Positions 55,333-64,000 of a stretch of DNA of 64,000 bases are shown one piece after another. The translations under genes were made by a program, and so were the position numbers. The stretch is from positions 1-64,000 of the forward strand of contig JAJGQC010000535.1 of assembly GCA_021014325.1 (NCBI GenBank), read 5' to 3'. How positions within the stretch are numbered: the first letter of the stretch is position 1; each line of letters starts with the position of its first letter. The notes under the pieces were generated by a model. The model had not been told where the DNA came from. It worked only from the letters and a program-made list of their open reading frames with translations, and searched no databases. Origin of the DNA: Plazaster borealis (taxonomy: Eukaryota > Echinodermata > Asteroidea > Forcipulatida > Labidiasteridae).

Positions 55333-55739
55333 AACCATCCGAGCAGCCACGGGAAAAATATATGCTGGATTCCCGGGGAGCGCACGAAAGGAAGATTACG
55401 GGTAAATTACTGTGTTTGGAGACACAATGCTTTTTCCAATAATCTGAACAGATGAATAGATGTTCCCTGGACCAACACACTAAAGATTGAAGCATTCTGG
55501 AAATGTACACATTGGTTCACTACTAATTTTCCAAAAGTAGTACATTTCGAAATCCGCACCCCGGCCCTCTGCAAACTGCCATGGTAAATAATAAAGAAAT
55601 CACTACAGTATATGAAAGAGGGGGTGTTTAAAGGTAGTTCCCAACAAAAAATCAGCAGAATTGATCCACACTTTTGTAGTTATTAAAACAAGTATGAAGC
55701 TGGTCCTTCCGCCTGCTCCCCGTGGCTGCTCGGAGGGTT
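55333..55739. mobile_element. Foldback element inside the L9 upstream region
   Basis: AACCATCCGAGCAGCCACGG at the left and CCCCGTGGCTGCTCGGAGGG at the right. The flanks rejoin the shared leader-upstream sequence (the part with TAAAACTTGTGAATGAG), so the insertion is younger than the cassette duplication. Confidence 0.65.
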
Positions 55740-55839
55740 CATAAAACTTGTGAATGAGCCAAACGTTTTTAAATGGTACGGTTGACCGATCTTTGAACTG
55801 CTATTTGATTATGATCAAACTGTGAAAAGAAAATACATC

Positions 55840-56110
55840 TTACATTTACATGGACTTGTCCGTCTGCATTTCAACTTGAAGCTTGACTGACTATTATACC
55901 AAAAGAACGGCAAAATGTGTTCCCAAATACGGAAGTAACCTCCATTGTTTGTATATTGCCGTGCGAATTTGAATAAATGCATTTAATTTACTAACCAGGA
56001 AGTGAACGTTATATTGATTAAGATCTCGTGTTACAACTAATGATATTGACATTATCAACCAAGCTGACAAATGAGACCACACTCGCCCCATAGTATGGTC
56101 TACATTCATT
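55840..56110 (+). promoter_or_regulatory. Shared upstream module of leader L9
   Basis: GGAAGT at 55931-55936, a second in CCAGGAAGTGAAC at 55998-56003, ACCACA at 56076-56081. Confidence 0.5.
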
Positions 56111-56174
56111 ATGGTTTTGCAGCGCATGAAGATGTCAGGACTATTACTGTTCATCGTTGGAATACTGTTTAAAA
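56111..56174 (+). CDS. Leader exon L9 (MVLQRM type signal peptide)
   Basis: 64 nt: MVLQRMKMSG and LLLFIVGILFK, phase 1 end, donor GTAAGT. Start and frame are intact although its near V exon (57622) is broken, so it could only be useful by splicing to another V or straight to a C2 exon. A foldback element (55333-55739) has split its distal upstream region. Confidence 0.65.
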
Positions 56175-56792
56175 GTAAGTTATTATCAATGAGTGAATAC
56201 TTGAAATGCAGAAGATTTCTTTGGGAACAATTTTGTATTTAGGTCTTGTTTTTCTCTAACGAATCCTAAAAAGCAAGTTTAGGAAATTATACGTTTTGTA
56301 CTTTCTCAATAGATGTTCACATTATCTAAGGCACCATATTCCAACTAAGCAGGATTGTGTTACCTGCTAAGGCTGGTAAAGTAATATGACGTGTACATTT
56401 TTAATAAATAGTGTTTATCAGAAACATTTATCCCATTGAATGATAATTATGAGGCCTATGTGTTATTTTGTAAAATAATTTGGTCATTATCCTGCATGCA
56501 ATGTGTTTAGTTATTTCCGATGAATATTTTGTTGGGTTTTCTAAACTATATTAAATAACTTAATTAATTGTCAAATACTTTTCTAATTCGGATTAGGCGG
56601 ACATAGTCATAAGCAGCTGGTCCATGGGTGGACAGTGGGCTATAAAAGCGTTTGTTTAAAGTAGAATATGATAATTCCTATAAATATCCCTTAAAATTGT
56701 GTTTTTTTTTGTAATTTCTTAACAGAACACGGTCCGCTATTTTGTAGGAACAAATTATTGTTGACTCCACAAAATAGGGAGACCGCCAACAT

Positions 56793-56960
56793 AGGGCTAG
56801 ATAGCTCAGTTGGTAGAGCGACAGCACGTTAAACCGGAGGTCGTTGATTCAAATCCCGCTCTAGTCAATATGTCTTTGGCATGTGTTGCATATGTTCAAC
56901 TTGTGGCTTCAAATAAAATGAATAACAAATAAATAAATTAAAAATTATGCGTGGTCCGGT
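56793..56960 (+). mobile_element. tRNA-like SINE head
   Basis: Good A box (TAGCTCAGTTGGTAGAGCG) and B-box-like GATTCAAATCC. The anticodon arm and acceptor pair poorly, which argues against a functional tRNA. It is followed by a tail (GTTCAACTTGTGGCTT) also seen at 47640. Confidence 0.6.
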
Positions 56961-57621
56961 GTCCTTGGAGAATTCTGTCCTGGCAGTATACTTTCGCAAA
57001 GTACTTTTAATTATAATGAGAAGTGATTTTTTCCTACCTTTTGAATTTACTTTGCTTCGGTGGTAATCAAAATAGTTCTTCCTTGTTTCATGGGCATGTA
57101 TTCTGAGACCCCTTGTCAATTTTACAAGTTCTAAAAACATGCATGTTTTAAAAATAGCACAAAAGTGGCACTAATAATAATATTTTTTCTCATGTAAGAC
57201 CAAGAATTATAATTTGTAAATGGTTTTGTCATAGATTTTCTTTTTGGGCTTGGTGAACTTTTAAGCGAAAGAAACCAAAATTTGCCAAATTGGCATGTTA
57301 CTATGGCAACATGCTACACGCTACACTGCTACATATTGATTTTAGAAGTCTATTTTGTTTATTTGTCCCAAGTCCTTTCATCCTACTGGCTAAAGTATTT
57401 AACAAAAGAAAGATTTTTTGACCACGGACACATTTATGCCAAGTATTTAGGCGGAATCACTCTTAAGTAATAAAAGTAGCTTTCTGAACATAATGAAATT
57501 GGGCCCAGCTGTTTATTTATCCACTAAAGTGCATACCATGCCTGTGTACCTTTATATTTAGATGTTTACATGAATTTTTGAAAAAGAATTGATATTCTGT
57601 TTTTCTATTTTCTCTTTTTAG

Positions 57622-58000
57622 TAACTGTTGGTCAAGTAGTCACAGTGAGTCTGCAATCTGAGGCCAGTTATGATGGCTACCACACTACTTTCTTGTTCCT
57701 ACGCGATTCTGGACAGTTCATATAGAGTATTCATACTGTATTGGTTCACAGGAGACCCATCTACCAAAAAGATTGCTGAATTCTATCTAGATGAAACATC
57801 TCCTACATATTGCAATGGTTACGGTGACCAATCACGATACAACGTATCCAGATCTGACAGTGATAATGCCATCAGTAATTTTGACATTTTTAATGTGGAG
57901 TTTAGCATGGATAGAGGGCGGTATTTGTGCAAAGTAACGGTGATAAATTCTTATGGAACAACCGTGGAAGCAGTTGACTCGACTGACTTGATTGTCTACA
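57622..58000 (+). pseudogene. Broken V-type Ig exon V9
   Basis: The acceptor (CTTTTTAG) and opening ITVGQVVTVSLQSEAS are good. A 2-nt deletion near 57688 then shifts the frame. The rest (LSCSYAILDSSY, ILYWFTGD, RYLCKVTV, STDLIVY) is in another frame. The donor GTAAGT has become GGAAGT, so the 3' splice partner is lost too. It also carries W to L in the YWC motif. Confidence 0.8.
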
Positions 58001-58387
58001 GGAAGTGGACAATTATGAAGTAGAAAATTTAATGGTACCTAGTCCTGCATATTTTCACTAATGATAACCATTTCGTATTCAGCAAATAGGTATCTGTATA
58101 AAATTATACAGAATTGCCTCACCAGTTATCCAGACAAAGAGATACTGTGTAGTTTACATCTACTTATTTTGAGGAATAAAAGTCGACTTGTCGTGATAAT
58201 TCATCTCTCCGGCAGTCAAATTACTGAAACTAAGAAGTCGACTTACCGTATTAGGTTCAATAACTCATTTTGGCAAGATACAGGACAAGTTGACAACTTT
58301 AATCCAGTAAGTCGACAGGAGACTGAGATAAATTAACGTCATCATCTGGATAAGTGGCTTGGCACCGCTGGAGCTACCAACAAACAA

Positions 58388-58562
58388 AACTCGCCAAATG
58401 TATACTTCAAAAACAATAATTTCTAAATATAGACTTCCAAAAACAAGACTCGCCAAATGTATACTTCCAAAAACAGAATTGCTAAATATAGACTTCCAAA
58501 AAACAAGATTCTCCAAATATATACTTCCAAAAACAAGACTCAAAAACATAAGATTCGCCAAA
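58388..58562 (+). repeat. Minisatellite of about 31-bp units
   Basis: Five or six imperfect units of CGCCAAATGTATACTTCCAA and AAACAAGACT type. It directly precedes the V relic at 58897. Confidence 0.65.
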
Positions 58563-58580
58563 CATAATATAATAGGGTAC

Positions 58581-58657
58581 TGCGTTCAATTAGCTTCCGC
58601 GGGTCGACCCTGGTGTGCTCATCCGGGTGAGCCCCTGACATGAGCTAATCGAACGCC
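58581..58657. repeat. Short inverted repeat
   Basis: GCGTTCAATTAGCT and AGCTAATCGAACGC about 50 bp apart. A probable tiny foldback element. Confidence 0.45.
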
Positions 58658-58896
58658 AAATTCCCCTAGCATTCACACCAATGCATGTTCGGACAACCGA
58701 CCGGAACTATTTTCCATGTGTTTGCATTGCGTCAGTGGATTCACGAAAAGATCGTAAAATAATTATTCTCAAGGTAAAACTGCAATGTTAGATTATTTTA
58801 CAAGCCCACGTTGTTACAAAAGTACTCGTCTTTGAACAAACAAATATTGAATGCTCACAAAGTCGCTATTTTAAGGGTGAAAATGTGTGTCAAACT

Positions 58897-58970
58897 TTGT
58901 GCATTAATAGTGGTAAAATGTGATGGAATGACCGTGGAAGCAGTTGACTCGACTGACTTGATTGTCTGCA
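58897..58970 (+). pseudogene. V exon relic (3' end only)
   Basis: A piece of the last quarter of a V exon (VVKCDGMTVEAVDSTDLIV) ends at an intact GTAAGT donor at 58971. It matches the ends of V8 and V9. The 5' three quarters are replaced by unrelated DNA. Confidence 0.65.
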
Positions 58971-59494
58971 GTAAGTGGAAATTATCAAACTAAAACAAAA
59001 GTTTTTGTGGCAAAAACATGGTTTCGTGTTTATTTTATTCTTTTTTGACCTTATGGTTCATGACTCATGAATCATGTGAACAGGGGAATAAAAGTACATG
59101 TATGGTGACAAGGTCTTAAACAGCAGTTAAGACCAACATGCCCCAAAGTTAACTTTTCATAACAACTGATTAACAGTAACACTGATTTGTGAATACATCA
59201 AAGTTTCATAAAACTGCACTTCTATCACTGATAACCTTTGTATTATTGATCAAAATAGTGTTTTGGGGTATTTTGTTGAGACCTCCATCTGCACAGTTTC
59301 TTCGCCCTTAATTTTCAAGTTATTGTATAATGTATATTTTGTTACATACGGTATCATCTTTTTGTGTACGCGTGTCTTGACAAAATTGGACAAAATTAAT
59401 GAAGAAAAAGAAGAATACTTTAACTCCACGGATGGTCAACTACAAGTTGAGTCAAACTTATGTTTGATGTTGTGTTTTGTTTGATTGGTTTTAG

Positions 59495-59824
59495 TACTCC
59501 CAACAAGTATAGACCTATCTGATTCAACGGGGGACTACCCAACTGATGATGGGATATCATACGTAGTGGAGGGTGAAGGTCGTCAGTACACATGCCAAGT
59601 ACCAGGCATCAACCCAGAAGCAACATTCTCTTGGACTGTGGGAAGTCAACCCTTGACATCTGATGGCAATGAGAATGACGTTGGTGCAGATGGACTGATT
59701 ACCAGTAGGAGTACGGCTACATTGACAGCTACTTGGAGCAATCATGGAGAAATGTTAAAGTGTCAGGCAACAAACAACGATGATAACCCAGGGATTAGCA
59801 TCAGTGTAATGCTTGATGTTAAAG
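59495..59824 (+). CDS. C2A-type Ig exon (set 6)
   Basis: 110 codons, phase 1-1 (acceptor GGTTTTAG, donor GTAAGG). Landmarks: VLPTSIDLSDSTGDYPTDDG, RQYTCQVPGINPEATFSW, EMLKCQATNNDDNP and LDVKG. It is more diverged than the 24979/49519 pair. Confidence 0.8.
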
Positions 59825-59960
59825 GTAAGGAATATGAAGATGGCAAAGCATGGAATGGAAGGTGGTTCTCTGGAGAGTTTTGCTTACAAATTTAATGTTG
59901 TTTAATATACACACAACGAAGTTGGAAATGTAGGGGTTCTTTCCTGCTTTCTGCATTCAT

Positions 59961-60173
59961 ACGGAGCCCCTAAAGGGTCAGGTAGAATAAAATTTGAAAA
60001 GGTAAAAAAAATGTTGAAATTATTTCGTTCCTCGAAATGTTATTTCATTCCTACGAAATAACTTATTTCATTCCTCGAAATAATATTTCGTTACCTCGAA
60101 ATGGGAATGAAATAATATTGGTATTTTTTTACCTTTTCAACTTTTGTTTTACCTGTCCCTTTAGGGGCTCCGT
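59961..60173. mobile_element. Foldback MITE with ACGGAGCCCCTAAAGGG ends
   Basis: ACGGAGCCCCTAAAGGGTCA at the left and GTCCCTTTAGGGGCTCCGT at the right. The centre repeats CCTCGAAAT/ATTTCG motifs. It lies between C2A and C2B of set 6. Confidence 0.7.
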
Positions 60174-60350
60174 ACATTCACAATTAATATGATTTATTGT
60201 GGAACTTACACATACATTTACTGTCTTACAACCAACACAGGGATATAGTTTTGCTGATATTGATAATATTAAATGATTTAGTGATGTTACTATGTGTACA
60301 TATGCTGGATTTCATCACTGACGTGTGACATTCCACCTTTGTTTTACAAG

Positions 60351-60680
60351 TGCCACCGAAGTCCTCTGCCATGTTGTTGTTAGATTCCAGTGGATATCTT
60401 CTAGATTCAGCAGACGTCATTGAAGAAACAACACACACATTTACATGCAGGGTTCAGGGTACCAGACCAGCTGCAACCATCAGGTGGTATCTTGATGATG
60501 TAGAGCAAACAACCACCACTCCAGCCCCTGGAGTAGGCAATGGACTGGTGGATACAGAAAGTCACTGGACATTCACTCCGCAGAGGGACAACCATAGACA
60601 GATGGTCAAGTGTGAGGCAGACACTGCAGAGTCGGGGCCGCCTCCATTCCCTTCAGTGGCTACTACATTGAATGTCATTG
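60351..60680 (+). CDS. C2B-type Ig exon (set 6)
   Basis: 110 codons, phase 1-1 (acceptor GTTTTACAAG, donor GTAAGT). Landmarks: VPPKSSAMLLLDSSG, HTFTCRVQGTRPAATIRWY, GVGNGLVDTESHW and QMVKCEADTAES. Confidence 0.8.
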
Positions 60681-61699
60681 GTAAGTACAATTGACTGATA
60701 TTTTTATTATTATTTGTTAGTTTATTTTAAATCTTCGGACACTAAAAACATCTTGACCAGGAGTAGTCCATGCAGGGAAGTACACAAGTTTTAAAACTGT
60801 CATCAGAACAATGTGTCTTCAACAAGCCCCTGATCATAAAACAAATATAAATATATAAGAATACGATACAAACTATTACAAGATATTTCGATATAATTTA
60901 TCAAAATTTTGATTTTGTTTTGAGTCTTTTTTTTTTGCCGTTCACCCAAAATTTAAAATACAAGTAAGAAAGTCGAAATTAAATTTGTGTAAAAACAAAC
61001 GCGGGGGGGGGGGGGGGTCACATTTGTTTGAACTCCCCATTCAAACCGGAAGGCAAAGTAATTTGAAACCTGATGGCGTCATGATAACGTAATTTGTTCA
61101 CAAGGCAAAGTTAAGGTATGAGATTATTTGATAACAAAATTCATCTACGAAACGTACAGGCTCTGGCTGGCAAGAAAAACATAATGATAATAATAACACG
61201 ATGATATAAATATTATAAAAAGTTAAAATCTGGACCCCAAAAAGGTGGTTTCGGCTGATGTCCGAAACCCAATAAAGGCAGTGTCCAGAAAATATTTTAT
61301 TTAAGGAAGTAACTGTGTAGGGAATCCACCCCCCCCCCATCCTCATCCCATCCCAACCCTATCGCCACCGCTTAACAACTTGTATTCTGAATTACCGCGA
61401 TAATAGGGGTACATTTTGATTTATGAAGACAATTCTTTGACGCATTGTCGGCTTTTTTTAGTTGTCTTTTCAGCAAAACTATAATTGCCCGTAAATGTCC
61501 TTGTTCTTGCAAAATCAAGGTGACATTTGTAAGAGATAAGTTACAAGACCAGATGTTAAATTCGTCGTCAAAATCATCTTTGTTCGGCCTCGGTTTGTAA
61601 AATGGCAAAGCTGGTTTAAGTAACATAAAACTTGCGAATGAGTAGGAACGGCTGACCGATCTTTGAACTGTTATTTGATTATGATCAAATTCTAAAAAT

Positions 61700-61988
61700 A
61701 CACCTTACATGTACATGGACTCGTCCGTTTGTATTTTCAACTTGAAGCTTGACTGACTATTATACCAAAAGAACAGTAAAATATGTGCCAAACGCGGAAG
61801 TAACCTCCATTAAGTATATTGCTCTGCGGTTTTGAATAAAATGGATTTAATGAGTTTTCAATTCATAGTCATTCTAACCAGGAAGTGAACGTTACATTGA
61901 GTAAGATCTCTTGTTAGAACTAATTGACATTATAAACTAAGCTGACAATTGTGACCACTCTCGCCCCATAGTGTGGTTTACATTCAGT
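61700..61988 (+). promoter_or_regulatory. Shared upstream module of leader L10
   Basis: GGAAGT at 61796-61801, a second in CCAGGAAGTGAAC at 61881-61886. The RUNX-like core is changed to ACCACTC. Confidence 0.5.
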
Positions 61989-62052
61989 ATGGTTTTGCAG
62001 CGCATGAATATGTCAGGACTATTACTGTTCATCGTTGGAATACTGTTGAAAA
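61989..62052 (+). CDS. Leader exon L10 (MVLQRM type signal peptide)
   Basis: 64 nt: MVLQRMNMSG and LLLFIVGILLK, phase 1 end, donor GTAAGT. It lies 520 bp before V10, a normal leader-V distance in this array. Codon 7 is Asn instead of Lys. Confidence 0.75.
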
Positions 62053-62572
62053 GTAAGTTATTATGAGTGAATATTTTAAATGTAGAAGATTTGTACACAA
62101 AGACAGTCATTTATTCTTTGGGAACAATTCTGTATTAAGGTCTTGTTTTTCTTTGACGAATCCTAAAGAGGAAGTTTATGGAAATTATATGTTATGTACT
62201 AAATTTCCTAATAGTTGATCACATTATCTAAGGCACCATAGTCTACCAATGCCAACTAAGCAGGATTGTGTCACATGCTAAGGCTGGTAAAGTAATGACG
62301 TGTACATTTTTAATAAATAGTGCCTATCAGCAATATCCCTTTTGAATGATAATTATGAGGCCTATATGTTAGTTTGTAAAATAATTCGGTAATGTTTTTG
62401 CTTTTATATGCAGCCTACGTAGTGTTTGGTTATTTCTTTTCAGAATTTTGGTGGTTTTTTCTAAATTATATTTGAGTAACTATTGTCACATATACTGTTC
62501 TAATGCAGACTCTTGTTAATTCTGTGTACTGCATATTACTGACAATCAAGCTTCTTTTGTGTTTTAATAAAG

Positions 62573-62929
62573 TTGAAGGTATTTCTGCAGAGGTAGATGT
62601 AGTCATCAGCAGTGGTCCATGGGTGGACAATGGTATAGATACAACATTGACCTGCACATCAACTTCATCTGGTACACTCAGAGAAGTCTATTGGGGAAAG
62701 AGTTTCTTCAATGGAACTTTTAATGATGCTTCAGGAATCCTTTTCTACGTTTGCGGTGACCCTGTCGAATGGAGTACTTCAGTGGATCTAAACCATTATG
62801 AATTTGATCAAACTCTAAGTGGTGTTCCTCTCACCATTAAATCAGTTTCATTGGATGATGAAGCTCAATACTGGTGCGTCTTGAATATTGCAGGAGAGGA
62901 GACCGGGACAGCTGCAATGAGAGTAAGAG
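62573..62929 (+). CDS. V-type Ig exon V10
   Basis: 119 codons, phase 1-1. Acceptor TTTTAATAAAG, donor GTGAGT. Landmarks: DTTLTCTSTSSG, REVYWGKSFF and AQYWCVLNI. An ATG at 62503 opens the same frame with a hydrophobic stretch (VYCILLTIKLLLCF), so leader and V may instead lie in one exon starting at 62503. It is the most diverged V of the array. A C2-type exon follows at 63861. Confidence 0.7.
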
Positions 62930-63860
62930 GTGAGTCTTGTATATTCGTTTTTAACTCATTTCTTTACAATCTGTCTTTAATGAGTGAAGTCATCGATTTG
63001 GTCCTTAACAAGTGTAGCCAGGATCTTTGGGGACAAATTATATCAACACATTCTTAGTGCAGATGAAAATGTTTGAGTTATACCCTGAGAACAAAATGGT
63101 ACATATTTACCACAGTGATTGTCAATAGAACGTCAGATCGAAACTCCATTTAAAGAGCATTGAATAATAATTTAAATGTTTTCGGAATAATCATCTTCCT
63201 CCGTCCCCAGAATTAAATCGCTTGTGCCCAAAATTTGGCTTGATGGGGATTTTTCACTTCCTTTATTTTGTTGTACTGTCTCAAATGAGTTTCTTGCATG
63301 GCTTTACAACCAAATTAAACGTCTATGGTCCGACCACCCCTATGTTCCGACACCCCTACAAATGTGTGTTCCTAATCCTAACCCTAACCCTCACCCTAAC
63401 CCTATCCCTAACCTTAGCGTGTTGGCTAGATCACAAGGGGTTATCGAAACATTGGGTTGTCGGAACATGAGTGTTGTCGGAATATAGAGCAGTCTCTCTG
63501 GCGTGACTTATGGTGGTATTATCAAGGTTTATTCAATGTGTATGTTTTTGTGTATTACAACGTACTTATTTGTGAAAATGTGTATAGAGTGGCTTGCATT
63601 TTATTGTAATTTACATGATTTACAAGGTGAATTAACCATTTCACAGATAACTATTTTTTAAGAATTGTATTCAAACCACAGTTGTCAAAGAAAAACGAAC
63701 GCAAAACGTGTCTAAAACACACGTGTTATGGTTTGCCCAGAAGTGAAATGTCAACCACTATCGATACAGTTTTCCAGGTTGTTGAATTTTTAATTCAAAT
63801 TGACAAAAATAATTACCAGCTGACTTTTATTACACTTTGTTGAACTCCGTACAACCACAG
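62930..63860. other. V10-C2A intron
   Basis: Only the telomere-like run at 63371 is notable. No exon with array-type phases was found. Confidence 0.4.
63371..63414 (-). repeat. Telomere-like CCCTAA run
   Basis: About seven CCCTAA units, two of them degenerate (CCCTCA, CCCTAT), in the V10-C2A intron. TTAGGG is the usual deuterostome telomere repeat. Confidence 0.75.
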
Positions 63861-64000
63861 TGCCACCAAATGCAGTTGCTGTATCCTACCTGGATACCAT
63901 GTACAGCATGGACTCCACCCCAGTGTCAGTGGTAGCTGGAAGTGATCGTCAGTTTACATGTGAAGTAAATGACATCAAACCAGAAGCCATCTTCACATGG
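63861..64000 (+). CDS. C2A-type Ig exon, cut by the window end
   Basis: It starts after ACAACCACAG in phase 1: VPPNAVAVSYLDTMY, then DRQFTCEVNDIKPEAIFTW, where the window stops. It has the C2A core (RQ-x-TCEV, FTW). The second array therefore continues beyond 64000. Confidence 0.72.

Noticed and set aside
56793..56866. A functional tRNA gene
   Set aside because: The A and B boxes are good, but the acceptor and anticodon stems do not pair well and the tail is a dispersed repeat. Called a SINE head.

Overview
The window looks like a piece of a deuterostome nuclear genome, most likely an echinoderm and probably a sea star. It is AT-rich, its genes are split into short exons with GTAAGT-type donors, and it carries tRNA-derived SINEs, CR1/L2-like LINE ends, many foldback elements and a TTAAAGGC...TTTGGTAAT repeat family that I associate with asteroid sequence. 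The species call is inference. All recognised genes are on the + strand.

The main content is a tandem array of immunoglobulin (Ig) exons around one complete receptor tyrosine kinase (RTK) 3' half. From 1927 to 28510 there are five leader (signal peptide) exons, five V-type Ig exons or relics, and paired C2-type Ig exons, here called C2A and C2B. From 30088 to 39517 a constant part follows: two Ig exons, an FN3 exon, a 24-nt microexon, a Cys-containing exon with a polybasic furin-like site, a transmembrane exon, two juxtamembrane exons and eight kinase exons ending in a stop codon and AATAAA. The shortest model that joins intact exons (leader 22282, V 22778, C2A 24979, C2B 25977, then the constant part) gives 3609 nt, an open frame of 1202 codons plus stop. 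A 5.5-kb gap with repeats follows, then a second array (45079 to the window end) with the same kinds of exons but no kinase inside the window.

Leader, V, C2A, C2B and constant Ig/FN3 exons all begin and end in phase 1, so any leader can be spliced to any V and any V to any downstream exon without losing frame. Eight of the ten leaders are near copies (MVLQRMKMSGLLLFIVG type), and each has the same few hundred bases of upstream sequence with a conserved ETS-like GGAAGT core. This suggests alternative promoters, each with its own leader-V unit, feeding a shared signalling part. Several units are broken (leader 20208, V 21712, C2A 27539, C2B 28203, V 57622, V relic 58897, and a frameshift in 7843-8173), as expected for a birth-and-death multigene cluster. 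Two V exons on opposite sides of the kinase (19103 and 54663) differ mostly by amino-acid-changing substitutions.

The rest is introns and spacers holding LINE fragments (2200, 26519, 40720, 41170, 45547), SINEs (15459, 25486, 30795, 33592, 56793), MITE/foldback elements, microsatellites, a short telomere-like run near 63370 and a 3-kb segmental duplication (about 9400-12830 with 42010-45190). I saw no prokaryotic, viral or CRISPR content. All exon borders were read by eye from splice signals, reading phase and homology within the window; none is supported by transcripts here.
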